In this document: piece after piece, positions 12,703 through 27,700 of the stretch
Numbering within the stretch: position 1 is the stretch's first letter
Layout of the letters: every line of letters begins with the position of its first letter
From: Aquila chrysaetos chrysaetos
Taxonomy: Eukaryota > Chordata > Aves > Accipitriformes > Accipitridae
NCBI RefSeq assembly: GCF_900496995.4
Contig: NC_044018.1
Span: forward strand, 7,774,501-7,838,500
Direction of reading: 5' to 3'
DNA: 64,000 nt
Program-made: the position numbers and the translations under genes
The notes under the pieces: generated by a model
The model's database searches: none
The model's input: only the letters and a program-made list of their open reading frames with translations
Told to the model about the DNA's origin: nothing

Positions 12703-15700
12703 CCTTTTTATTTATTTATTTAAAGTTCTGGTTTACTTTACTTTCTGTACAAACGGTATCTTGGCTAAGGTCAGTTGTACCACTCGACTTCAAGGCGTGG
12801 TTTCAGATCAGCAACCTTTGGAAGGCTCAGTTGGAAGGCATAAACATTTTCTTAAAAATATTTCTTTTGATACTCAGGGCCTAAACATCCATCCCATTTC
12901 ACCAGTTTTATACTAGATAAGCCTCCAGATTTACATCAGAATAAAACCACAATCAGGCTGAAGAAGGGCATGCTGGAGTGACTATGTGTATAAAAGTAAT
13001 TATTAAAAGATCGCTAAGATTACAAAGTAGTTTTTCTCCTAGCCAATTAATTAACCTTTGGGGATTTTCATGTTTTAAAATTCTAGATCTACTTTATAAA
13101 TAAAAGCTTAAGGAGTTGACTACTGGAGCATTATCACCATTTAAAGCTCAAATTTTGAAAGATAACTAAATGCAAATCTAAAATTCTAACCATTGTTATT
13201 GCAGTGAAGCAAGATTAGACCTACAGTCAGATTCTTGATAGGTACAGGCAGAATTTTTCTAGGAACAGGAGCTAATTTCTGCCTCAAGAGTGTCCCATCT
13301 CCCATCATCTTTAATAACGAGAGCATCAAAGAGCTCTAAGTTTAACTGTTAAATCTTCTTAATATGAAGTGACAAAACAAACAAGTAATCAGAACCGAAC
13401 AACTTCAGGGCGATGTTCTAAGCGCCCATAGGAGCACACACAGAAAGCACACACGGTGGATGAAGTTCCCCCTTCCCCAATACCACAGGAGCTTTTACCT
13501 TTTTTGCTTGAGTGCATTCACGTTTGGAAAGGACTTGTTTTTCAAAGATGTTATTGCAAAGCTGTACAAGGTTCTTTGTCTGTGAAGTAGATAAAGGATC
13601 CCACACACTCTTTACAAATGCTGAAAAAAAAAAAATAGGAATTTATTGCATTCACAGTGTGCAAGTAGCTATCCACTCTAGTTTCAAGGCCTTACAATGT
13701 AACAGAAATAAACATACAAAAAGCTAAGCCTCTCACAATAATCTTAAAAAGAGGCTACCTTAGCTTCACTCAGTGAAACCATGTAATCACTACATCTTGG
13801 AGCACCATTATATAACTAACATTATTTGATAGCTATCACTTTTATTTAAGGTTTCGTTGCCTAGTTGCACATTTTCAAGACAATCTTACTATACCTGTAA
13901 TTTTTGGAAGAATAGTTTTTTCAATCACTCTAGGCAAAACTTCTTGATCAGTATCATCATCCCTTTTTGATTCAGATACATTTTTGGCATCACTGAATTC
14001 TTCTATAGCTCTGAACCAGGGCATCTCTTCCAACTCTGTAAAATTCTGCTGAAAGATCATTCCTGTTAGTTGTTCAGCTGGTCAGGATTAAAAGAGCTCC
14101 ATCCAATGATACCACAGATTCCCACTTAATTTCAGATCCACCTTCACCACTGAACAGGCCAAACGAGCAAATCACAAAAACTAGATTTAAAGCTGTAATT
14201 TAAAAGGTGGGATTGTTAAAGTGTCTTCAAGGAACTCAGGAGAAGAATTGTTTTTACAGGGGGTGTTGGAAAAGGGCCTGGAGGTAGGGGGAAAGGAGAA
14301 AGGTAACAAGATTCCAACCACATGCTTCAAGTTCTGAGACCAATACAGTATCTTTCTATTCATTTCTAATGCACTGTGCTATGCATAGAAAAAATATCTC
14401 ATTTTTCATATTAATACATAATATACCACACATACAATTTTTGAAGAAAACAAAGTCAGCTGATGCACCTACCTCAAGAGGAGTCCAATTTATTAACTGA
14501 ACTCTGATCAATGGATTTAATAGCTTAGGCAGGCAGAAACTGATATAAGCATCACAGTAAGAGTCAGGAAACTTCTCTTTCCATTCCTGGAATTTCAACA
14601 GGATTTTTCTGATGTCACAAAAATCTGCATGTACATCTTCAAAGACTTTCCTACTATCCTCTAAAAGGTTATCTATGGATAATATTCATTGGGAATAAAA
14701 AGAAACAATCACAGAACTTATTGAGGCATAAGCTGAAGAGTTTATGTATCTATAGGACATAAGAAATATCTATATGATAATGGCATTTGTCATTTATCTT
14801 TGACACACCTGACACTGAAATGGGTTTTAAAATTGGCTCCCTGGAAAACCCAGTTTCAGAAAAAAATACTGTCAGAAGACCAAAAAAGGCAAGTTTCCTC
14901 ATGGTCTATTCCACAGTTTTATACAACCACTGTTTCAAACTTTATACCACAGTGATAAAATTTCAGACATGAAAACCCTGCTGCTGTTATCTGGAGAAAA
15001 GGTATTATGCATTTCCCTGCTCCTCTTCATCCATTCATTCAAGATAATTAAAACGCCAGCCTTTAATTCACTCTATCTTTAGAAAACAATGATTATATAA
15101 AACACGTTGTAGCATTGGATTGAGTACTGTCAGATCAGCTTTGGCATAATCTAAAAGAAGTTTTAAAACTTCTAGTTGAAACAGTCATGCGTAATGCCAC
15201 CACCACATAATTCATACCAAAAGAAATCTACAACCATACACCTATTCTTCCCAACTCATTAGTCAGAATTGTCTGAATGCATCTTGTCTACAGTGTGTAA
15301 CTAAGAATATGTAAGTCAAATGAAGTATTTCTTCACCTTTCCTAAAAAAAAAAAAAAAAAAAAAAAATCATTTAAAAATATCAGAAAGAGTTTTTTTCTA
15401 GGACATCACAGTAAGACTGTCACCAACCTTTGCTCTTCTGGAACTCGGTCACCTCTGACGGAGTCAGCTCATCGTCACTTGACATGCCTTCATGGTGATC
15501 AGCCTCTCCTGAACACTCTCTCATTTGCCGTCTGCAAGTCCTGTATTTTGTAATGAACTCAGATGAGTTATCCTCTCCCATGTATGCAGAAAGCTTAATG
15601 AAAAATAATCTGACTTCAAAAAACGTACTTAAAGCAAGTTGCGAGAGCAACAGCCTAAGGAAAGGCAATGAGGGAGCAATAGTAATTATGTAACTAAAAG

Positions 15701-18700
15701 CACACAAACTGTGAAAGGAGAGGGAGATTTGGGAAATGACATAAAAGAGGTTAGAGCGCCATCTCTATCTCCCCTATGAACCATGTAGTAACCTTCACTT
15801 CACCTCATTCCCACTGATGAGGCTAATAACTCATCCCACGTGGAACACTGAACATCTAGCACAGCACTGGATGCTGTCTCTGACAGTTTTAGTGTATAGT
15901 AAACTACTGAGCTCTCAGCCTTTGTCATCTCAGTTCAGGAGTACTTGTGCAACAACCCACATAAAAAATTGTGATAGCACCCAAGTGCCAGTTGGGCTCA
16001 AAAAACTATTGCCATGACACCAAGAATCATAACAGACTGCAAAATCAATAGCTTGCATCTATGCCACAGGAAAACGATATATGATATGAAAGTGATATTG
16101 CATAAATACATTTGTATGGTTATTTACATCAATTAGCATTAAAGGTTAACTGCTTCAAGTGGAAGTTCTTCTTATACAGTTTTTCATTTAAATTCCAAGG
16201 TTCTTGCTGCTTCAAAGTACAGTTATGAGTTAAGGCACTAATGCAACTGTAAAACTTTCAAAGCTCCCAATAACTTAAAAAAAAAAAAACCACAAACGGT
16301 ACCAATCTCTGAACACTATAATATCCAAATATCCAAAATGTAGTATCTGTCTGACCTACATTGATAGCAGAGTAGGGGTAGATGTTGCTTTGCTTCACTC
16401 ACCACCACTCCCTCAGCAGCAACAATACCACCTATTTTTGCCATCTATACAATAATACAAAAATATATTTCTGTTCAAGGTCATAGTATTATTTATTAAA
16501 ACAGGAGGGAAAAAGCTCCCCTCATACAGTTTTGCTTCACTTAAGACTTGTTAATTTAAAATAACAAGACCTATTAGCATTCAGATTCAAATCAACATGA
16601 AGAGAATGACATTAACAAATAATGGTTTCCAAGTACTTCAGGTTTTGGAAAGCAAATACATATTTCTTGTGTAATCTCATTTAGTAATCCTACAGGCTTA
16701 CATTCGTCACTGCATAAATGACAGGAAGTCAGTACAAAGTACGTTAGTTAAGTGCACCTGTATGTAATAGTTACCTTCGATGTTCACACATTTCCAGAAG
16801 CTGTGCCTTATCATCATCTTCCAATCCACCATTAGCTGGTTTGTCATTCCCACCTATCAGAAGACAGAAAGAGTCAAAAATAAAATGGTATGATTTTAAA
16901 GTTCCTATTTTTTCAAACAGGAAACACACATTCTCCTTCTACTGTTCTTCATTTGTAAAACAGCCAAAGAAAAATCAAACCTCCTAATCAAAACTCTAAC
17001 AGTCTCCAGAGTAATGCACAGTAAATATTACTTGTTAACTGCATATAGTCAGATGTGGTTGTTCCCTTATAGCAGTTGATGAAAAGGTGAGTTTGATGAC
17101 ATTCCAGCGACTGTGTCCTAATCCTGGAAAAGGAACTTGAGGCCTGCCACAGCAGGTTCTTAGCAGTGTGAAAGGCAAGCACAGGGACCTAACTTTGTCC
17201 TGTATATCAAAAATGAAACCATGTAATAAATTAGAATAACTTTTGAGGTTTGGTTCCAACATTGTAGTGGAAGTTAAATCCCTAATTTACACTAGTCAAA
17301 ATCATTGCATTTCAATTTCAAGACTAGTCAGCTCCCCACTGCCTCCTGTTATCTGAGTGGTCACCGACTGTGTGCCCACAATTACCCCTACTTTGAATCT
17401 TGAGTCCAACACAGAAGTAGAAACTAGAAGGATTTTCTAGTTGGGCCATTCATGTGTAGTACTATTAGCTGTCTGATATGTGCACAACATGCCTAAAAAA
17501 GTGTACTACTACTTAAGTACTATCATGTAAGAAATAACAGCCTTTCCACTATATTAAATACAACTAGGAACATAAAAAACAATTAAAAGTGCTGTTAAAC
17601 ATGCAAGTACAGTCCCCTTTGTAATGAGCTAGAAGTAAAATCATTTCAATGGCAACTATTATTATGGCATTACCCTTTTCTTAACACCTGCTGTCAATCT
17701 GCTACACCATTTTACAAAAATCATAGAGGCTGCTAGCTTTCTCTAATCAGCAGTTTATCCTGTGCAGTGAGAAGACTGAACCCATATGATTAGTAGTTAC
17801 CAGAAACTGGTGCATCTGGCCTCCATCTGGTCCCAGCAGCTCCAAGCGTATTGCTCTTAGCGTTGCCTAAACAGTTTTAAAGGGTTTGGTTTCGGAGGTT
17901 GGGTTTCTTTTAAAGAGCAGCAGCTAAAGATTCACACAGCATACAAACAATACATTGGTGTGGGAAAAAAAATATGAAACGAGAAAGTCGTAATACTTTT
18001 TCCTACACGGACAAAAAAATAAATTGTTTTTGATAAACCCTTACACAAAGATGTTTCTTTCTTCATGCCCTTCCCTTCACGTGTCACCTCCTAGTTTGAA
18101 ATCTCCCTTCGGAGCGCACACGCAGCCTTAAAGACTCTCATGTAAGCACGATGTTGCCAAGTAAACACACTGCTTTTTCATATATTCACAGAATCACAGA
18201 ATCCTACATCGCAAGCTTTCTCCCACTTAAGACCTACTAGAACACCAACTACACATTTATTTTTAAATATTGATGGGAAATGGCTGACTTGAATAACTCA
18301 AAATTAACAAAGTATTTGATCATGTTATGTTCACTATTAAATCAGAGAAAAATAATATCATGGACCTTACTGAGGTGAGGATTCCAACTGAGGTATAGTA
18401 GAACATGGCTACTGACAAAAGGGGAAAGGAGGTCAAAGGTGAGAATAAAATGCTTCACCCAAAAAAAGTAATAGTATATTTCTGCTCAAAAAGTGAATGT
18501 TTCAATAAGAAAATAACTTTTAACTTCATACTAACTTGTCAGATGCTGAATATAAGCAGATTCATTTTTCAGCTCATCTTGCCTTCGTTTCAATACCATC
18601 ATAGCTCGTTTCTGAAGAAGTACATGTACAGCCAATTCTAGCTCATTAATGTATTTCAACTGAAATATAATAAACAGCAACCAGATTTTCAATCAAATAA

Positions 18701-21700
18701 AATGCAAAAAGAACAAACAAAAAACAGTTTTCAGTACTTGGTTAGAACCAAAGTATTACAGACTGAAAAGTACGTTTGGAGTCATTGAAATTTTTCAGAC
18801 TGTTTTGTAAGACTGAAAAACACAAACTAAATGCCAGTTGCTCATCATGGGACTACCCCAAGACTTCATACAAAAGTGTTCAATCAGACACTATTGGTGT
18901 ACTTAATTAGCTTTCAGTTTGCTCTTGAGCCACTAGCCATTGAAGAAAATCTATTCATTAATTCTCCTTAAAGTTACATAAAGAGGTGTAATGGGTACAA
19001 GTTACCCCTGGGGAGATTGCAGTTGGACACAAGAGGAAAGTTTTTCACAGTGAGAACAATCAGCCATTGGAATAATCTCCCCAAGGAAGTGGTGGATTCC
19101 CCAACATTGGACACTTTTAAGATTCAGCTGGACAAGGTGCTGGGCCATCTTGTCTAGACCATGCTTTTGCCAAGAACGGTTGGACCACATGATCCTTGAG
19201 GTCCCTTCCAACCTGGTATTCTACAATTGATTCTATGAACTGCAATACAATCAAGTGACATAAATTAGATTTCACAGCACTATCTATAGAGGACAACAGC
19301 AGTTTACTTTCACTGAGGCCAAACTTTAGGCAGCTCCTCCCCTTCTTTAAATACACAATGTTTGCAGTTCGGGAAACATGCAGCCGCTAACAGACAAATT
19401 CTCACACAGCTCTGCTAACTCAATCTCAGCTCAAACTTAACGTGAAATCCTTACTACCTCTGTTATATGACCTTAAGTAAAGACGTTTAGAGAGATCTCA
19501 AAAGTGAATTTAAGCGCCATCTCTCATGCAACTTCAACACACTCTAGTTACTAGACCTCCAGAAAACTCCCTCCAATAACATTTTGTTTTCATCCAACAG
19601 AACCTAGTGAGACCATAGCTTAAGTTGGTGCACCTATACCAGCTCGATCATCGCTTTAGGTCACAGTGAGGGTTGATTTGTTTTCCCTATATTTTGTTTC
19701 TTGTTACGTTAAAATTTCTGATAGAACTGATTTTTAACTGAGTGGTTTCCCTCATCATTTCCAAACAAAAAACCCTAATCTTTTGTTGACAGAATGCACC
19801 TTTATCATAAAAAAAAAAAAAAAAAAAAAAAAAAGGAGGAGGAAGATATACATACCTTTTCATTCAAACAGTTTATCAAGTTTTCTGCATATGTTTTCAT
19901 GGCTCTGTAGAATTTGTAATTCAGAGCTGCATCCGAAGACTTCTCTAACTCCTGGACAGTCATTTTTGAACTTTCAATGTCCTCTATGTATTTTTCATAC
20001 TCCCTCTGGTGGGCACGGTGTACATCCTGTAATGACGTTATCCTAAAAAAGAGAAACCCAGTCAACTAAAACTATTGCTGTTGTGGTTTAACCCCAGCTA
20101 GCCACTAGGCACCATGCAGCCACTCACTCACTCTTCCCCCCCAACCCCACCCAGTGGGATGGGGGAGAGAATCAGAAGGAAAAAGGTAAAACTCATGGGT
20201 TGAGATAAGAACAGTTTAACAGAACAGAAAGAAAAAAAACTAATAATGATAATAATAACAATAATAAAGTTACAGTAACAATAATAAAAGGATTGGAACA
20301 TACAAAACAAGTGATGCACAATGCAATTGCTCACCACTCACTGACCAATGCCCAGTTAGTTCCCGAGCAGCGATTTGCCTCTCCCAGCCAACTCCCCCCA
20401 GTTTATACACTGGGCCTGATGTCACATGGTATGGAATACCCCTTTGGCCAGTTTGGATCAGCTGCCCTGGCTCTGACCCACCCCCCCCAGCTTCTTGTGC
20501 CCCTCCAGCCTTCTTGCTGGCTGGGCATGAGAAGCTGAAAAACCCTTGACTTGGTATAAACACTACTTAGCAACACTAAAAATATCAGTGTGTTATCAAC
20601 ATTCTTCTCATACTAAATCCAAAACATAACACTATACCAGCTACTAGAAAGAAAATTAACGCTATCCCAGCCAAAACCAGGACAGTTGCCAAAATAGCAG
20701 TTGACACATTCCAAAACATTTTTCCCACTATAATCACATACAAAATCTTTGCCTGTGCTAATAATAGCATTTGCATTTCAGCTAATAAGTGTTGAAACAT
20801 TTATCCATGCCAACATTTGCAGAAGTAAGGGGCGTGGACAAGCATCATGCTTTGGAGACTCAAATGTCACTTACGGTGCTAGTTTTGAAAGCACCACTAA
20901 CAATTTACCTAGATCTCTCAATACACCATGCTTCCCAAAAACGTAAAAAGCCAAATTTTGTGATATCACATTAAATGGATTCTACCCAACACGATCTGGA
21001 TAAAACTTCAGCTCACGTCAGTATGTCCATACCAGTTTAAGTTGCATGGATAGGAGCAACTATAAGCATTCAACATGTGTTCACTACTAAATACAAACCA
21101 ACTAAGGACTCTTGCTGCTAGTAGGTGATAAAACCCAGGAACCTATGTCTATAGCTGTCACTATTAGGGAGGTAGCACAGTAACATTTACATATATTACA
21201 ACTCTGCTTCCTCTTTTTTTTCCCCCCTTCCTTCCTTACATATCCCAAGTGATTGCTCAGCTTGAGCAAGCCTGTAACAGAACCAAGGAACAGACTTACT
21301 TCACCTCCCTGAAGAAGGAAATGCTTCCCAATGAAAATAATTGAACTAAGCTATTGGTATCTACTCTGCTAGAAGTTAAAAAAAGAGCTCTTTCAGCATT
21401 TAGCATGTTAACCACATCTATAAAGTTTACATCAACCAGGGTCCCCCTCCCCTTCTTGCTATTTTCCAGGTAGGTTTCCCACTTTTGATAGCTTTATTCT
21501 CATCCTTCTTCTTTGATTCTGTACGTAAATTCCTACTTCATTTAACTCATTCCTTTCAGGTGATTATGGCAAAGAAAGCATACAATTCCACAAAAATATT
21601 TAATCCTATTTAGTTGCAATTCTCTAAACAAGCAGGTCAATGATGGCCTGTACAAAGCAAAGCATATACAGAGAGAGCTCGGTACAAGCCCATAGCACAT

Positions 21701-24700
21701 ATTTATGTTTCAGCTGTATAATGTTACTTGTCTAAACTTATCTGAACAGCTGCGTCCCAGTGGTCTGAGAGATGACAGGGGATGGCTTACCTTAGGATGC
21801 CTGACCCCAGCTGTCCTTCTCACACACCCTCTTGGAGGTTCCCACCTCCATGCCAGGACACTTCAGCTGCCCATACGACAGCTGGTGAACTGCTAAAGAA
21901 AAGTCACAGCCTGGCACACAACTAAAGAAAAAAAACAAGGCAGGTTCTAGTTTGCCTAAACAGGCTGTAGAGAATTTACTCCTGCTTTAGGAAATACTGA
22001 GCTATTTTTGCAGCTGGTATAAGAACCACAGTAAGAGGGCTAGGATTGCCAGCTCCATCTGCCTCAACTGAAGTTTTGCTTGCTGGGCAAACGTAACACT
22101 GAACCAATGCTCCTGCCAAAAACTACCAAGCATAAAAAGCTGCTGCCATTTAAATGAACTTTCTAAAGTTCTACTTGATAAAACACTCTTGAAAAGTCCA
22201 AATGCTCCCCTACAACAAAGCATTGCCAAGTAAAGAAAAAATCTGTAGTACTCTACTAGACATCATAACAGGCACATTACACATAAAATAACAAGCCAAA
22301 AATCCTCCAACACTCCGGAAAAAAAGAATAAGACTTCAAAGCTGTCATCTCTCATTCTGTGACAAAAAACTCAGACAACTCAAACATTTAAGTTCATAAG
22401 AGCAGGATTTACCTTTCAGTTAGTCGCTTCTTCACAATTTCCAAGTTCACAGAGGGTAGAGAAACAGAGGGATCAAACTTTGGTTTAGCTGGTTGAGATT
22501 TATGCAGGGAAGCATCATCATAAGTTTCCTGCAAGAATTTTAAGTTTTAATTTTTAATACACCAGTTACACAAGTTTTCCCTCTGCAGCTCTATAGATCA
22601 ACAAGATACGCCTTGTATATTCGAATGATACATGATATAAAGATATGTTTTTTAATCACCAAATTAAGTACAGAAAACGTTGTACAGAAAAAGACAAAAG
22701 CAAGGAAAACTGAAAGTATAAAAAACTGCGTACATATGTTGTATAAAAACATATAGTGCATACACATATAAACAGCACAAAGTAGTCCGTAACTTAGGGT
22801 ACACTTAAATTGCTGTCTTGGCCTGAAAATATTAATAGCTTTCAGTAACGCATAATGCTTCTATACTAACAGCTGAGACTTTGCTAGTATCAAGATTCTA
22901 AATATAAAATGTAGAAATAAACTACAGCCAAGTGGTGATGATAATACCTGTTTTTACTCATATCTTGCTTTTTTAAAACTATTTGAATATATTTATGATA
23001 AATTGTTTGCCATCTATTAGTTATTTAATATTCTATTTTCTCATAGTAAACTTTCTGATTTCACACACACACCCCCCAATAAATATGAATGCTACCTTCT
23101 GACAAAGCCAGTGGCCAAGACAGGTTTTTCACTCTGACAACTCAGCTTAACTGTAATCGTAACTAAAAAAGGATTCCACTGAGTTTTAACTTATAAATTA
23201 AAAGACACTTTGTATTCTAAAGCAGTAGAAGTTTGTATATTAAAATCTAGCCAAAACACAATCAGTTGAAGCAGACCTTATTAGTCGTGGGCTTGATTGC
23301 TACTAAAAATTGTTGCAGTTCCCTGAACAGCAGAAATTAATATTTTCCAGAAACAAGTAGAATATGAGGACCTAAGAACACCACTCATACTGGATTTGAA
23401 ATTCAGCAGCAGAAAGATGTAACTTTCTCCCAGTCCTCTACCTACTCCTGTTTAATGGGCAAAAATTTCTACAATTGTCTATTCTGACATAAAGAACTGG
23501 TTATTCAGATTTCCCTAGTCTGATCCAGAGTAGGTGATTCAAGCCAGAAACAAAACTTCTGGCTCCTCAGAAAATACACCATTTATTTTTGCCAATTATT
23601 TACCAGGAAAAAAAAAAAGACAGCATTCTGCTGAACTGTGAAAAGAGCTCTCAGATTGCCACCCAACAGAAGTTTAGCATGATAAAAGAATAATTTTTAC
23701 TTTGCAACTTTTTAACATTTGTATTATTTACATGCTCTTGCTTTCAAGATCCCTTGCACAGCAGCAAAGAAATCAGAGTTCAGAATTTTATTCTCTGCTT
23801 TTCACAGTCTTCCATCACATACAGGTATCTGCCTTTGAGGTAGACAACCATACCCTGTTTCTGAACAGCTAGACAGATGTTACAGGTTTTCATTATCATC
23901 TTCCCATACTTCTAATCATCTTTTTCCTGAAGAATCAGGGTATAACTTCCTAAAATGCTCTCTAATGAGAGGGCAGAAAAGAGATATGACAGTACTCCAG
24001 ACAAGCTCTCTTGCCTATGAGCAAAAAGCAACTTCCAGTGGTTAGTAAAGCATATGTCACCTGAGAGAGTTTAACGGCTTTCTTTATTTGCTGTTCTTCC
24101 CACTTAATTTGTGCTTCCTCTTCACTTGATTCATCAGACACTGGAAGTTAAAACAATCGTTATTAGATGCAATTACATCCTTTATTTTTCCCCTCTCATG
24201 TTGTTCTCCCTCTAAAGCAACAATGGTTCTCCCGAACATTACTTGGAAGCGATACACACAAAAAAATAGCAATGAAAAATCTGCAGATGGAGAACTTCCA
24301 AACTGAAAGACAAGAAAGGCTTGGAAATGGCTAGTGGGATTTGAACAATTCACACCAATATTAATTTTCCCAACCTACTGTTTCTCAGACAATTACTACT
24401 GCAGTACGAGGAGCACAAACATCTCCTTTTATGTCTCAGTGCAAAGCTGTGTATAATACATGTAAATAAGAGTGTAAGTAAAGACTGTAACACAGTGAGT
24501 GACATTATACACAGCAAATCCTTGAATGTTCCAAAACACACACTCTACTATAGATACAAAAATATCTCATTTGAATTAATCAGAATTGCAGAATCAGCTC
24601 GTAGTTATGCATTCCTTATAACCCTTACTCAAATAAAGTAAACCAGTGTTTCATAAAACAAACTATAAGCAGCTATAGGAGGATAAAAGCAAAGGAAAAG

Positions 24701-27700
24701 CCAGATATGCTTTGTATGCAATAGGTTTTTTTACTTCTGAAGGGCTGTGTTGTTGGGTTTTTTTCTCCTTTTTCAAGAACAGTCATAACGTCAATGCAGG
24801 GAGAGCACTTGGAAGACCGGACCAGAGGCAGGAGGCAGGATTTACAGCAACTTTATTCACATTAAATACTGTGCCTCCAACAAGGCAATTTTTTGTAGTC
24901 AATAAGGCCAAAAATAATTTTTTAAATGTTTCTCAAAGCATCCTGCACCACCACATCTGCGAGACCTAAACCAGGTTAATGTCCCATATAAACCTCAAGC
25001 ACTAGCTGTACAGCCTTTTGCCAAGACCCCTGAGAAGCAAAGCCTCGCGCTGCACTCACTCTTCACTGGACAAGTCCCACATTGTTCCAGACATCAGTAA
25101 AATAAAGCCACAACCACTGGGAGAAATGGCACAAACTCACCCATGTGTTCAGTCATCCTCTCCCTAACAGTTCTCATTTTAGGAACAAAATTGAGATTCT
25201 TCATATCAGACTCATCTTCACTCTCTAAATCACTGCTTTCTCTTCTCTGAGAGACCTGATGACTATTTGAAACATCCAGGGGAAGATAATCGGCCCGTGA
25301 CCTGGCTAAGTGACGTTTCCTCCGAGCAGCCTCAATACAAGCTGCACTGGGGATACTACCTGCATTGAAGGGAAAGAAAATTTAAACAAAGGACTAAAAG
25401 CAACACTCTGTATCACTCCTAATGTCAATAATCACCACTGTTCAGGATCACTGTACAATTCTGAATATAGGACACAAGACGTTTTTCTACTATGCTTACT
25501 ATGTTGAATATAAGGGGATGGAAAAGCATCCTTTAAAAGCAGCCCTCAGTCTAAAAACAAAGCTCAGACTTTTTTCTTTTAAAGAAATCGCTGTTAGCCC
25601 ATCCTCCTTTTTTCCGTCTCCCCACAAGATCAGTGTTACTAAACTTAGTGAGTTTACAAAGGAATCCAAAGTTTACAAATCAGCACAAGTGAGGTTATAT
25701 TTTAATCTCATGAAGGGAATTACACATCATTAAACAGGAATTTTTTGCTGCCTTTCTTCCGAAACCAATGGTCATAATTTCTGATCCATTTCCAAAATGA
25801 ACACAGAAATACAACAAACATCTGCAACCAAAAATATTGTGGAACCATCACTATTCTTTCAGAAGGGTAACCCTGACTCACCACAAACAAGATGCCTACA
25901 CATTATGTGATTTAAGCTGAGTGGGATTCATCTCACCTATCTTGTCACGTACTTGAAAGACTGTGGTAAAATAACTTCCTTTAAAAAAAACAATCCAGGA
26001 AACTAACCTGGTGATAAATCCTTCCTCCTTTGTGGAGAGCTGGATTCATTTTCAGCGTCTGAGCTGTTGTAGTCCTCACTTAGTGAAGAATAACTTTCAT
26101 CCTCCTTCTCCTCCTCTTCTTCACGAGTGCCTTTGGTGTTGACAGTTCTAGGCACCAACTGACAGATTTCTGTATTAGGGGAAAAAAAAAAAAGTAAGAT
26201 TTGTGATTTTAGTTTCAGCAGTTGGAATCTGATGTGCCATAACTGGTAACTATTTACACCTTGCTGCAGCAAAGACTGGTCACTTCTTTATCGCCACCTG
26301 TCCTCATCAAAACACATAAAATTTTCTGACACTCCAAGACAGTGAATTACAAGCCAGTTCTTGTCTCGAATCAAAGCATCTGTGATAGTCCTTAAACTAG
26401 TATGTCCTTCTGAGACACAGAGCACATTTACATGCACAAAAGCAATGACACAAGCTCCCGGATGACAACAGATTAATATCCTGATAGTTCACAGCATGTT
26501 TGGATTCATCTCCCTTGACTTTATAAACTGTATTTACAAAGCCCTTTGGTTTTTTTTAAGCATTAACAATGAGGGAGTCCTTATTTAAACTATAAAGGTT
26601 TATGTAGGTCTTGTCTCCGATTATCTTCGAATTCTTTAAAAACATTGATTTCTCTTCACCTGCCACTACATCTTCAGTAAATCATCAGATTACTGAACAA
26701 AAGAATGTGCCACCTGTTATAAGAATATGAGGTATACTTTTATAAGAAGTTACTAAGAAATTTGACCATCTCATCCTAATCACAATCTCAAAGGGAAATA
26801 TTTCTCAATCTGATTTATTTTTATCTAACAGTAGCAATTAGGGTATACCTGTGAATTGACAGAGGCGTCAAAGGGAATAGAGGGGAAGAGAACTTTTAGA
26901 CATACTGTTTGTAAAACACACAAACCCCAAATAACCCAATAGGAAACCTACTATAGTTCAATAAGACTAGGAATACTACAAGAACAATCAAGGCTATTGA
27001 CTGTATTCAATTAAAATATTCAAATGCTGTAATAGCACACAGTTTAATAACACAAAGTTTGAGGTTTACATTAGACTTTATCAAACAAAATCCTACTAAG
27101 CTCACATTTTCTCTCAATGCAAACACTCAGATCAAACTGCAATCTGATAGCAATAAGCAGTGGATCGTTGCGACACAGTTTGAAAGGTATGATGCTGAGG
27201 TATGAATTTATCGTAAGTGTATTAATTCTGATGTACTACTGGGGTTCCACATACCCAAGTCTTCTCAAGAACAGCCTCCAAGTTCTGGTACTGTTTTGCC
27301 AAGGTCATATGGAAAATAATTTCAGTACAAATACATTAAAATTATAAACCTGTAACGTAACATTATAAGTATAATCCCGGGTTCAATTAACAAGTAAAAA
27401 ACTTCTAATGGCAGTATTTATACATCACTCTTCATTTACTGATTTTGTGATATATTTTCATGCAAGTATTCCACAAAACATTTAAATGAAAAAAGTACTT
27501 ACTTTTGCTTTCTTCAGTTTCTGCCTGTGCAGGCAGCAGGCTTTCCTTCTTTTGAATTCTAAAGGTGACTTCATTGAAGGATGGTTTTTTGATTTTAAAA
27601 AATTCCTCATCACCTATCCAGATAAAACAAAATGATTCTAAGTAACAAAGACAGCAGTATATATGCATATATATATATTACCTATAAAGTGCACGTAACC

